This document shows, one piece after another, positions 11,376-22,572 of a stretch of 64,000 bases of DNA. A program made the position numbers and the translations under genes. Position 1 is the stretch's first letter, and each line of letters starts with the position of its first letter. Source of the stretch: Nomia melanderi (Eukaryota > Arthropoda > Insecta > Hymenoptera > Halictidae); contig NW_027475149.1 of assembly GCF_051020985.1 (NCBI RefSeq), positions 1,116,001-1,180,000 on the forward strand. The letters run 5' to 3'. The notes under the pieces were generated by a model. That model did no database searches and was not told where the DNA came from. It worked only from the letters and a program-made list of their open reading frames with translations.

Positions 11376-13825
11376 CTATCTGTAATAGCACCCGAGATAT
11401 CACCAGATATATATTGGATTTTTCCCTGACCCTGACAGTCCGGCCCCATGAGACGGTGATTTTCTCGGCCCCTGGTGGTTCGAGGTCGTTCCCACTGCAC
11501 AGATTCATGCGGCAGGGCCCCCTGCAGATAATTCACTTTGATTTATTGCGCTATCTCTAATAGCACACGAGATATCACCAGATATATATTGGATTTTTCC
11601 CTGACCCTGACAGTCCGGCCCCATGAGACGGTGATTTTCTCGGCCCCTGGTGGTCCGAGGTCGATCCCGCTGCACAGATACATGCGCCAGGTCCTCCTAC
11701 AGACAATGCACTTTGATTTATTGCGCTGTCTGTAATAGCACCCGAGACATCACCAGATATATAGTGGATTTTTCCTTGACCCTGACAGTCCGGCCCCATG
11801 TGTCGATGGTTTTCTCGGTCCCTCGTGATCCGAGGTTGATCCCGCTGCTCAGATTCATGCGCCAGGGCCTCCTACAGACAATGCACTTTGATTTATTGCG
11901 CTATCTGTAATAGCACCCGAGATATCACCATATATATATTGGATTTTCCCCTGACCCTGAGTGTCCGGCCCCATGAGACGGTGGTTTTCTCGGCCCCTGG
12001 TGGTCCGAGGACGTTCCCGCTGCACAGATTCATGCGCCAGGGACCCCTCCAGATAATTCACTTTGATTTATTGCGCTATCTCTAATAGCACCCGAGATAT
12101 CACCACATATATATTGGATTTTTCCCTGACCCTGACAGTCCGGCCCCATGAGACAGTGATTTCCTCGGCCCCTGGTGGTCCGTTGTCGTTCCCGCTGCAC
12201 AGATTCATGCGCCAGGGCCTCCTGCAGACAATGCACTTTGATTTATTGCGCTATCTGTAATAGCACCCGAGATATCACCAGATATATATTGTATTTTTCC
12301 CTGACCCTGAGTGCCCGGCACAATGTTTCGGTGGTTTTCTCGGCCCCTGGTGGTCCGAGGACGTTCCCGCTGCACAGATTCATGCGCCAGGGACCCCTCC
12401 AGATAATTCACTTTGATTTATTGCGCTATCTGTAATAGCTCCCGAGATATCACCAGATATATATTGGATTTTTCCCTGACCCTGAGTGTTCGACCCCATG
12501 AGACGGTGGTTTTCTCGGCCCCTGCTGGTCCGAGGTCGTACCCGCTGCACAGATTCATGCGCCAGGGCCTCCTACAGACAATGCACTTTGATTTATTGCG
12601 CTATCTGTAATAGCACCCGAGATATCACCAGATATATATTGGATTTTTCCCTGACCCTGATTGTCCGACCCCATGAGACGGTGGTTTTCTCGGCCCCTGG
12701 TGGTCCGAGGTCGTTCCCGCTGCACAGATTCATGCGCCAGGGCCCCCTGCAGATAATTCACTTTGGTTTAGTGCGCTATCTGTAAGAGCACCCGATATAT
12801 CACAAGATATATATTGGATTTTTCCCTGACGCTGACAGTCCGGACCCATGAGACGGTAGTTTTTTCGGCCCCTGGTGGTCTGAGGTCGTTCCCGCTGCAC
12901 AGATTCATGCGCCAGGGCCTCCGACAGACAATGCACTTTGATTTATTGCGCTATCTCTAATAGCACCCGAGATATCACCAGATATATATTGGATATTCCC
13001 CTGACCCTGAGTGTCCGGCCCCATGAGACGGTGGTTTTCTCGGCCCCTGGTGGTCCGAGGTCGTTCCCGCTGCACAGATTCATGCGCTAGGGCCTCCTGC
13101 AGACAATGGACTTTGATTTATTTCGCAATCTCTAATAGCACCCGAGATATCACCAGATATATATTGGATTTTTCCCTGACTCTGACAGTCCGGCCCCATG
13201 AGACGGTGGATTTCTCGGACCCTGGTGGTCCGAGGTCGTTCCCGCTGCACAGATTCATGCGCCAGGGCCTCCTGCAGACAATGCACTTTGGTTTATTGAG
13301 CTATCTCTAATAGCACCCGAGATATCACCAGATATATATTGGATTTTTCCCTGACCCTGACAGTCCGGCCCCATGAAACGGTGATTTTCTCGGCCCCTGG
13401 TGGTCCTAGGTCGATCCCGCTGCACAGATTCGTGCGCCAGGGCCTCCTACAGACAATGCACTTTGATTTATTGCGCTATCTGTAATAGCACCCGAGATAT
13501 CACCAGATACATATTGGATTTTTCCCTGACCCTGAGTGCCCAGCACAATGTTTCGGTGGTTTTCTCGACCCCTGGTGGTCCTAGGTCGATCCCGCGGAAC
13601 AGGTTCATGCGCTAGGGCCTCCTGCAGAAAATGGACTTTGATTTATTTCGCTATCTCTAATAGCACCCGAGATATCAACAGATATATATTGGATTTTTCC
13701 CTGACCCTGAGTGTCCGGCCCCATGAGACGGTGATTTTCTCTGCCCCTGGTGGTCCTAGGTCGTTCCCGCTGCACAGATTCATGCGCCAGGGCCTCCTAC
13801 AGACAATGCACTTTGATTTATTGCG
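11376..13825 (+). repeat. HOR copy 5, 14 monomers (lacks L)
   Basis: Same composition as copy 2, including the L/M hybrid at 13301. The base before it (type O of copy 4) differs, giving ttgctctatctg. It forms the first half of the second 29-monomer unit. Confidence 0.94.
13301..13475 (+). repeat. L/M hybrid monomer, second copy
   Basis: Same hybrid as at 6825: L-type start and M-type continuation from about position 60. The identical junction class in copies 2 and 5 indicates descent from one deletion event. Confidence 0.9.
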
Positions 13826-16450
13826 CTATCTGTAATAGCACCCGAGATATCACCAGATATATATTGGATTTTTCCCTGACCCTGACAGTCCGGCCCCATG
13901 AGAAGGTGATTTTCTCGGCCCCTGGTGGTTCGAGGTCGTTCCCACTGCACAGATTCATGCGGCAGGGCCCCCTGCAGATAATTCACTTTGATTTATTGCG
14001 CTATCTCTAATAGCACACGAGATATCACCAGATATATATTGGATTTTTCCCTGACCCTGACAGTCCGGCCCCATGAGACGGTGATTTTCTCGGCCCCTGG
14101 TGGTCCGAGGTCGATCCCGCTGCACAGATACATGCGCCAGGTCCTCCTACAGACAATGCACTTTGATTTATTGCGCTGTCTGTAATAGCACCCGAGACAT
14201 CACCAGATATATAGTGGATTTTTCCTTGACCCTGACAGTCCGGCCCCATGTGTCGATGGTTTTCTCGGTCCCTCGTGATCCGAGGTTGATCCCGCTGCTC
14301 AGATTCATGCGCCAGGGCCTCCTACAGACAATGCACTTTGATTTATTGCGCTATCTGTAATAGCACCCGAGATATCACCATATATATATTGGATTTTCCC
14401 CTGACCCTGAGTGTCCGGCCCCATGAGACGGTGGTTTTCTCGGCCCCTGGTGGTCCGAGGACGTTCCCGCTGCACAGATTCATGCGCCAGGGACCCCTCC
14501 AGATAATTCACTTTGATTTATTGCGCTATCTCTAATAGCACCCGAGATATCACCACATATATATTGGATTTTTCCCTGACCCTGACAGTCCGGCCCCATG
14601 AGACAGTGATTTCCTCGGCCCCTGGTGGTCCGTTGTCGTTCCCGCTGCACAGATTCATGCGCCAGGGCCTCCTGCAGACAATGCACTTTGATTTATTGCG
14701 CTATCTGTAATAGCACCCGAGATATCACCAGATATATATTGTATTTTTCTCTGACCCTGAGTGCCCGGCACAATGTTTCGGTGGTTTTCTCGGCCCCTGG
14801 TGGTCCGAGGACGTTCCCGCTGCACAGATTCATGCGCCAGGGACCCCTCCAGATAATTCACTTTGATTTATTGCGCTATCTGTAATAGCTCCCGAGATAT
14901 CACCAGATATATATTGGATTTTTCCCTGACCCTGAGTGTTCGACCCCATGAGACGGTGGTTTTCTCGGCCCCTGCTGGTCCGAGGTCGTACCCGCTGCAC
15001 AGATTCATGCGCCAGGGCCTCCTACAGACAATGCACTTTGATTTATTGCGCTATCTGTAATAGCACCCGAGATATCACCAGATATATATTGGATTTTTCC
15101 CTGACCCTGATTGTCCGACCCCATGAGACGGTGGTTTTCTCGGCCCCTGGTGGTCCGAGGTTCGTCCCGCTGCACAGATTCATGCGCCAGGGCCCCCTGC
15201 AGATAATTCACTTTGGTTTAGTGCGCTATCTGTAAGAGCACCCGATATATCACAAGATATATATTGGATTTTTCCCTGACGCTGACAGTCCGGACCCATG
15301 AGACGGTAGTTTTTTCGGCCCCTGGTGGTCTGAGGTCGTTCCCGCTGCACAGATTCATGCGCCAGGGCCTCCGACAGACAATGCACTTTGATTTATTGCG
15401 CTATCTCTAATAGCACCCGAGATATCACCAGATATATATTGGATATTCCCCTGACCCTGAGTGTCCGGCCCCATGAGACGGTGGTTTTCTCGGCCCCTGG
15501 TGGTCCGAGGTCGTTCCCGCTGCACAGATTCATGCGCTAGGGCCTCCTGCAGACAATGGACTTTGATTTATTTCGCAATCTCTAATAGCACCCGAGATAT
15601 CACCAGATATATATTGGATTTTTCCCTGACTCTGACAGTCCGGCCCCATGAGACGGTGGATTTCTCGGACCCTGGTGGTCCGAGGTCGTTCCCGCTGCAC
15701 AGATTCATGCGCCAGGGCCTCCTGCAGACAATGCACTTTGGTTTATTGAGCTATCTCTAATAGCACCCGAGATATCACCAGATATATATTGGATTTTTCC
15801 CTGACCCTGAGTGACCGGCCCCATGAGACGCTAGTTTTTACGGCCCCTGGTGGTCCGAGGTCGTTCCCGCTGCTCAGATTCATGCGCCAGGGCCTCCTAC
15901 AGACAATGCGCTTTGATTTATTGCGCTATCTGTAATAGCACCCGCGATATCACCAGATATATATTGGATTTTTCCCTGACCCTGACAGTCCGGCCCCATG
16001 AAACGGTGATTTTCTCGGCCCCTGGTGGTCCTAGGTCGATCCCGCTGCACAGATTCGTGCGCCAGGGCCTCCTACAGACAATGCACTTTGATTTATTGCG
16101 CTATCTGTAATAGCACCCGAGATATCACCAGATACATATTGGATTTTTCCCTGACCCTGAGTGCCCAGCACAATGTTTCGGTGGTTTTCTCGACCCCTGG
16201 TGGTCCTAGGTCGATCCCGCGGAACAGGTTCATGCGCTAGGGCCTCCTGCAGAAAATGGACTTTGATTTATTTCGCTATCTCTAATAGCACCCGAGATAT
16301 CAACAGATATATATTGGATTTTTCCCTGACCCTGAGTGTCCGGCCCCATGAGACGGTGATTTTCTCTGCCCCTGGTGGTCCTAGGTCGTTCCCGCTGCAC
16401 AGATTCATGCGCCAGGGCCTCCTACAGACAATGCACTTTGATTTATTGCG
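13826..16450 (+). repeat. HOR copy 6, 15 monomers, end of regular array
   Basis: Complete A-O with L at 15776 and the gaggttcgtccc marker at 15157. After type O the array does not return to A: the next monomer (16451) is a different type, so the regular 14,176-bp, 81-monomer HOR block ends here. Confidence 0.94.
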
Positions 16451-17150
16451 CTATCTGTAATAGCACCCGAGATATCACCAGATATATATTGGATTTTTCC
16501 CTGACCCTGAGTGTCCGACCCCATGAGACGGTGGTTTTCTCGGCCCCTGCTGGTCCGAGGTCGTTCCCGCTGCACAGATTCATGCGTTAGGGCCTCCTGC
16601 AGACAATGGACTTTGATTTATTGCGCTACCTCTAATAGCACCCGAGATATCGCCAGATATATATTGGATTTTTCCCTGACCCTGAGTGTCCGACCCCATG
16701 AGACGGTGGTTTTCTCTGCCCCTGGTGGTCCGCGGTCGTTCCCGCTGCACAGATTCATGCGCCAGGGCCTCCTACAGACAATGCACTTTGATTTATTGCG
16801 CTATCTGTAATAGCACCCGAGATATCACCAGATATATATTGGATTTTTCCCTGACCCTGATTGTCCGACCCCATGAGACGGTGGTTTTCTCGGCCCCTGC
16901 TGGTCCGAGGTCGTACCCGCTGCACAGATTCATGCGCTAGGGCCTCCTGCAGACAATGGAATTTGATTTATTGCGCTATCTCTAATAGCACCCGAGATAT
17001 CGCCAGATATATATTGGATTTTTCCCTGACCCTGAGAGTCCGACCCCATGAGACGGTGGTTTTCTCGGCCCCTGGTGGTCCGAGGTCGTTCCCGCTGCAC
17101 CGATTCATGCGCCAGGGCCCCCTGCAGATAATTCACTTTGGTTTAGTGCA
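16451..17150 (+). repeat. Four monomers P, Q, R and a spacer type
   Basis: P (16451: gagtgtccgacc with cctgctggtcc), Q (16626: ctacctctaat, tatcgccag), R (16801: gattgtccg with gtacccgc) and 16976 (tatcgccag, gagagtccg). The series M-N-O-P-Q-R, with L before it, is found again at 25199-26423, so the edge of the 15-mer array resembles the source of the 7-mer HOR there. Confidence 0.85.
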
Positions 17151-17675
17151 CTATCTGTAAGAGCACCCGATATATCACAAGATATATATTGGATTTTTCC
17201 CTGACGCTGACAGTCCGGACCCATGAGACGGTAGTTTTTTCGGCCCCTGGTGGTCTGAGGTCGTTCCCGCTGCACAGATTCATGCGCCAGGGCCTCCGAC
17301 AGACAATGCACTTTGATTTATTGCGCTATCTCTAATAGCACCCGAGATATCACCAGATATATATTGGATATTCCCCTGACCCTGAGTGTCCGGCCCCATG
17401 AGACGGTGGTTTTCTCGGCCCCTGGTGGTCCGAGGTCGTTCCCGCTGCACAGATTCATGCGCTAGGGCCTCCTGCAGACAATGGACTTTGATTTATTTCG
17501 CTATCTCTAATAGCACCCGAGATATCACCAGATATATATTGGATTTTTCCCTGACTCTGACAGTCCGGCCCCATGAGACGGTGGTTTTCTCGGACCCTGG
17601 TGGTCCGAGGTCGTTCCCGCTGCACAGATTCATGCGCCAGGGCCTCCTGCAGACAATGCACTTTGGTTTATTGAG
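17151..17675 (+). repeat. Detached I-J-K fragment of the 15-mer
   Basis: Three monomers matching types I (taagagcacccgatatatc, cacaagat), J (ggatattcccc) and K (ctgactctgacag, cggaccctgg) in the order of the 15-mer, outside the regular array. K here reads ctatctc at its start and gtggttttc, where array K reads caatctc and gtggatttc. Confidence 0.85.
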
Positions 17676-18725
17676 CTATCTGTAATAGCACCCGAGATAT
17701 CACCAGGTATATATTGGATTTTTCCCTGACCCTGAGTGTCCGACCCCATGAGACGGTGGTTTTCTCGGCCCCTGCTGGTCCGAGGTCGTTCCCGCTGCAC
17801 AGATTCATGCGCCAGGGCCTCCTACAGACAATGCACTTTGATATATTGCGCGATCTGTAATAGCACCCGAGATATCACCAGATATATATTGGATTTTTCC
17901 CTGACCCTGAGTGTCCGACCCCATGAGACGGTGGTTTTCTCGGCCCCTGCTGGTCCCAGGTCGTTCCCGCTGCACAGATTCATGCGCTAGGGCCTCCTGC
18001 AGACAATGGACTTTGATTTATTGCGCTACCTCTAATAGCACCCGAGATATCGCCAGATATATATTGGATTTTTCCCTGACCCTGAGTGTCCGACCCCATG
18101 AGACGGTGGTTTTCTCGGCCCCTGGTGGTCCGAGGTCGTTCCCGCTGCACAGATTCATGCGCCAGGGCCCCCTGCAGATAATTCACTTTGGTTTAGTGCG
18201 CTATCTGTAAGAGCACCCGATATATCACAAGATATATATTGGATTTTTCCCTGACCCTGACAGTCCGGCCCCATGAGACGGTAGTTTTTTCGGCCCCTGG
18301 TGGTCCGAGGTCGTTCCCGCTGCCCAGATTCATGCGCCAGGGCCTCCTACAGACAATGCACTTTGATTTATTGCGCTATCTATAATAGCACCCGAGATAT
18401 CACCAGATATATATTGGATATTCCCCTGACCCTGAGTGTCCGGCCCCATGAGACGGTGGTTTTCTCGGCCCCTGGTGGTCCGAGGTCGTTTCCGCTGCAC
18501 AGATTCATGCGCCAGGGCCTCCTACAGACAATGGACTTTGATTTATTTCGCTATCTGTAATAGCACCCGAGATATCACCAGATATATATTGGATTTTTCC
18601 CTGACCCTGACAGTCCGGCCCCATGAGACGGTGATTTTCTCGGCCCCTGGTGGTCCGAGGTCGTTCCCGCTGCACAGATTCATGCGCCAGGGCCCCCTGC
18701 AGATAATTCACTTTGGTTTAGTGCG
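17676..18725 (+). repeat. Six monomers; first ~440 bp duplicated at 20300
   Basis: 17676 (tatcaccaggtat), 17851 and the start of 18026 (ctacctctaat) match 20300-20741 at an offset of 2624 bp, i.e. 15 monomers less the one base missing from the intervening beta monomer. Homology ends near 18117, where ggcccctggtgg here faces ggcgcctggagg. 18376 is J-like (ggatattcccc). Confidence 0.8.
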
Positions 18726-18899
18726 CTATCTGTAATAGCACCCGAGATTTCACCAAATATATGCTGGATTTTTACATGACCTTGGGTGACGGATTCGAAT
18801 ATCTGTAATTTTCTCGGCGCCCGGTGGTCCGAGGTCGTTCCTGCTGCACAGATTCATTCGCCAGTGCCTCCTGCAGACAATGCACTTTGATTTATTGCG
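18726..18899 (+). repeat. Divergent beta-1 monomer (174 bp)
   Basis: Diverged central block with gattcgaatatctgtaat and the 1-bp deficit. Upstream neighbour ends ggtttagtgcg and downstream neighbour begins ctgtctgtaat, both typical of this subtype. It has gcgcccggtgg and cctcctgcag where most beta-1 copies have gcgcctggtgg and cctcctacag. Confidence 0.92.
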
Positions 18900-19774
18900 C
18901 TGTCTGTAATAGCACCCGAGATATCACCGGATATATATTGGATTTTTCCCTGACCCTGACAGTCCGGCCCCATGAGACGGTAGTTTTTTCGGCCCCTGGC
19001 GGGCCGAGGTCTTTCCCGCTGCACAGATTCATGCGCCAGGGCCTCCTACAGACAATGCACTTTGATTTATTGCGCTATCTCTATTAGCACCCGAGATATC
19101 ACCAGATATATATTGGATTTTCCCCTGACCCTGAGTGTCCGGCCCCATGAGACGGTGGTTTTCTCGGCCCCTGGTGGTCCGAGGTCGTTCCCGCTGCACA
19201 CATTCATGCGCCAGGGCCGCCTGCAGATAATTCACTTTGATTTATTGCGCTATCTGTAATAGCACCCGAGATATCACGAGATATATATTGGATTTTTCCC
19301 TGACCTTGAGGGTCCGACCCCATGAGACGGTGGTTTTCTCGGCCCGTGGTTGTCCGAGATCGTTCCCACTGCACAGATTCATGCGCCAGGGCCTCCTGCA
19401 GACAATGCACTTTGATTTATTTCGCTATCTCTTATAGCACCCGAGATATAACCAGATATATATTGGATTTTTCCCTGACCCTGACAGTCCGGCCCCATGA
19501 GACGGTGGTTTTCTCGGACCCTGGTGGTCCGAGGTCGTTCCCGCTGCACAGATTCATGCGCCAGGGCCTCCTACAGATAATTCACTTTGGTTTATTGCGC
19601 TATCTCTAATAGCACCCGAGATATCGCCCGATATATATTGGATTTTTCCCTGACCCTGAGTGTCCGACCCCATGAGACGGTGGTTTTCTCGGCCCCTGGT
19701 GGTACGAGGTCGTTCCCGCTGCACAGAATCATGCGCCCGGGCCCCCTGCAGATAATTCACTTTGGTTTATTGCG

Positions 19775-20124
19775 CTATCTGTAATAGCACCCGAGATATC
19801 ACCAGATATATATTGGATTTTTCCCTGACCCTGATTGTCCGACCCCATGAGACGGTGGTTTTCTCGGCCCCTGCTGGTCCGAGGTCGTACCCGCTGCACA
19901 GATTCTTGCACCAGGGCCTCCTGCAGATAATTCACTTTGGTTTATCGCGCTATCTCTAATAGCACCCGAGATATCACCACATATATATTGTATTTTTCCC
20001 TGACCCTGATTGTCCGACCCCATGAGACGGTGGTTTTCTCGGCCCCTGCTGGTCCGAGGTCGTACCCGCTGCACAGATTCTTGCACCAGGGCCTCCTGCA
20101 GATAATTCACTTTGGTTTATCGCG
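19775..20124 (+). repeat. Recent single-monomer tandem duplication
   Basis: The monomers at 19775 and 19950 share gattgtccgacc, cctgctggtcc, gtacccgctg, attcttgcaccagg and ggtttatcgcg and differ only near the start (gtaat against ctaat, accag against accac, ttgga against ttgta). The following monomer (20125) has the start of 19950 joined to a different centre, gcccggcacaatg. This fits a one-monomer unequal exchange. Confidence 0.8.
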
Positions 20125-20299
20125 CTATCTCTAATAGCACCCGAGATATCACCACATATATATTGTATTTTTCCCTGACCCTGAGTGCCCGGCACAATGA
20201 TTCGGTGATTTTCTCGGCCCCTGGTGGTCCGAGGTCGTTCCCGCTGCACAGATTCATGCGCCAGGGCCTCCTGCAGACAATGCACTTTGGTTTATTGAG

Positions 20300-20741
20300 C
20301 TATCTGTAATAGCACCCGAGATATCACCAGGTATATATTGGATTTTTCCCTGACCCTGAGTGTCCGACCCCATGAGACGGTGGTTTTCTCGGCCCCTGCT
20401 GGTCCGAGGTCGTTCCCGCTGCACAGATTCATGCGCCAGGGCCTCCTACAGACAATGCACTTTGATTTATTGCGCGATCTGTAATAGCACCCGAGATATC
20501 ACCAGATATATATTGGATTTTTCCCTGACCCTGAGTGTCCGACCCCATGAGACGGTGGTTTTCTCGGCCCCTGCTGGTCCCAGGTCGTTCCCGCTGCACA
20601 GATTCATGCGCTAGGGCCTCCTGCAGACAATGGACTTTGATTTATTGCGCTACCTCTAATAGCACCCGAGATATCGCCAGATATATATTGGATTTTTCCC
20701 TGACCCTGAGTGTCCGACCCCATGAGACGGTGGTTTTCTCG
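20300..20741 (+). repeat. Second copy of the 17676-18117 segment
   Basis: Same order of markers: tatcaccaggtat, gcgcgatctg, cctgctggtcccagg and ctacctctaat. It matches the earlier copy at offset 2624 with isolated substitutions (gatttatt here against gatatatt near 17841). Confidence 0.82.
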
Positions 20742-21524
20742 GCGCCTGGAGGTCCGAGGTCGTTCCCGCTGCACAGATTCATGCGCTAGGCCCTCCTGCA
20801 GACAATGCACTTTGATTTATTGCGCTATCTGTAAGAGCACCCGAGATATCACCAGATATATATTGGATTTTTCCCTGACCCTGACAGTCCGGCCCCTTGA
20901 GACGATAGTTTTCTCGGCCCGTGGTTGTCCGAGATCGTTCCCACTGCACAGATTCATGCGCCAGGGCCTCCTGCAGACAATGCACTTTGATTTATTTCGC
21001 TATCTCTTATAGCACCCGAGATATAACCAGATATATATTGGATTTTTCCCCGACCCTGACAGTCCGGCCCCATGAGACGGTGGTTTTCTCGGACCCTGGT
21101 GGTCCGAGGTCGTTCCCGCTGCACAGATTCATGCGCCAGGGCCTCCTACAGATAATTCACTTTGGTTTATTGCGCTATCTCTAATAGCACCCGAGATATC
21201 GCCCGATATATATTGGATTTTTCCCTGACCCTGAGTGTCCGACCCCATGAGACGGTGGTTTTCTCGGCCCCTGGTGGTACGAGGTCGTTCCCGCTGCACA
21301 GAATCATGCGCCAGGGCCCCCTGCAGATAATTCACTTTGGTTTAGTGCGGTATCTGTAAGAGCACCCGATATATCACCAGATATATATTGGATTTTTCCC
21401 TGACCCTGACAGTCCGGCCCCATGAGACGGTGATTTTCTCGGCCCCTGGTGGTCCGCGGTCGTTCCCGCTGCACAGATTCATGCGCCAGGGCCCCCTGCA
21501 GATAATTCACTTTGGTTTAGTGCG

Positions 21525-21698
21525 CTATCTGTAATAGCACCCGAGATTTCACCAAATATATGCTGGATTTTTACATGACCTTGGGTGACGGATTCGAATA
21601 TCTGTAATTTTCTCGGCGCCTGGTGGTCCGAGGTCGTTCCTGCTGCACAGATTCATTCGCCAGTGCCTCCTACAGACAATGCACTTTGATTTATTGCG
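21525..21698 (+). repeat. Divergent beta-1 monomer (174 bp)
   Basis: Carries tgctggatttttacatgac, gattcgaatatctg and attcattcgccagtgcc; upstream ggtttagtgcg and downstream ctgtctgtaat as in the other beta-1 copies. Confidence 0.92.
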
Positions 21699-22398
21699 CT
21701 GTCTGTAATAGCACCCGAGATATCACCAGATATATATTGTATTTTTCCCTGACCCTGAGTGCCCGGCACAATGTTTCGGTGGTTTTCTCGACCCCTGGTG
21801 GTCCGAGGTCGATCCCGCTGCACAGATTCATGCGCTAGGGCCTCCTGCAGACAATGGACTTTGATTTATTTCGCTATCTCTAATAGCACCCGAGATATCA
21901 CCAGATATATATTGGATTTTTCCCTGACTCTGACAGTCCGGCCCCATGAGACGGTGGTTTTCTCGGACGCTGGTGGTCCGAGGTCGTTCCCGCTGCACAG
22001 ATTCATGCGCCAGTGCCTCCTACAGACCATGCACTTTGATTTATTGCGCTGTCTGTAATAGCACCCGAGATATCACCGGATATATATTGGATTTTTCCCT
22101 GACCCTGACAGTCCGGCCCCATGAGACGGTAGTTTTTTCGGCCTCTGGCGGTCCGAGGTCGTTCCCGCTGCACACATTCATGCGCCAGGGCCGCCTGCAG
22201 ATAATTCACTTTGATTTATTGCGCTATCTGTAATAGCACCCGAGATATCACCAGATATATATTGCATTTTTCCCTGACCCTGAGTGACCGACCCCATGAG
22301 ACGGTGATTTTCTCGGCCCCTGGTGGTCCGAGGTCGTTCCCGCTGCACAGAATCATGCGCCAGGGCCCCCTGCAGATAATTCACTTTGGTTTAGTGCG
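21699..22398 (+). repeat. Four monomers between adjacent beta copies
   Basis: 21699 is the type that usually follows beta-1 (ctgtctg, gcccggcacaatg, gatcccgc), 21874 is K-like with cggacgctgg, 22049 has tatcaccggat, and 22224 has gagtgaccgacc and attgcattt. This is the shortest spacing between two beta monomers in the window (874 bp start to start). Confidence 0.8.
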
Positions 22399-22572
22399 CT
22401 ATCTGTAATAGCACCCGAGATTTCACCAAATATATGCTGGATTTTTACATGACCTTGGGTGACGGATTCGAATATCTGTAATTTTCTCGGCGCCTGGTGG
22501 TCCGACGTCGTTCCTGCTGCACAGATTCATTCGCCAGTGCCTCCTACAGACAATGCACTTTGATTTATTGCG
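22399..22572 (+). repeat. Divergent beta-1 monomer (174 bp), atypical downstream neighbour
   Basis: Standard beta-1 centre (gattcgaatatctg) and upstream ggtttagtgcg, with ggtccgacgtcg in place of ggtccgaggtcg. It is followed by an M-type monomer (cccgcgatatc, catgaaacgg) instead of the usual ctgtctg monomer, so a recombination junction lies just 3' of it. Confidence 0.9.

Larger units (their letters stand above)
11376..16450 (+). repeat. 29-monomer second-order unit, copy 2 (5075 bp)
   Basis: Repeats 4900-9974 at offset 6476 bp with the same L deletion and the same type-H marker. Private changes are few, for example gagaaggtg in A (about 13900) and tttctctgacc in F (about 14750), both in the 15-mer half. 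Confidence 0.85.
18900..21524 (+). repeat. 15-monomer mosaic segment between two beta monomers
   Basis: A mixture of types: 18900 (ctgtctg, tatcaccggat), 19075 (ctctattagc), 19250, then 19425 (ctcttatagc, atataaccag) and 19600 (tatcgcccgat), which recur at 21000 and 21175 (offset 1575 bp). It holds a single-monomer duplication (19775-20124) and the copy of 17676-18117. No gene or foreign sequence seen. Confidence 0.8.

Noticed and set aside
2275..16450. Tandem gene cluster or protein with internal repeats
   Set aside because: A period of 175 is not divisible by 3 and stops occur in all frames of each monomer.
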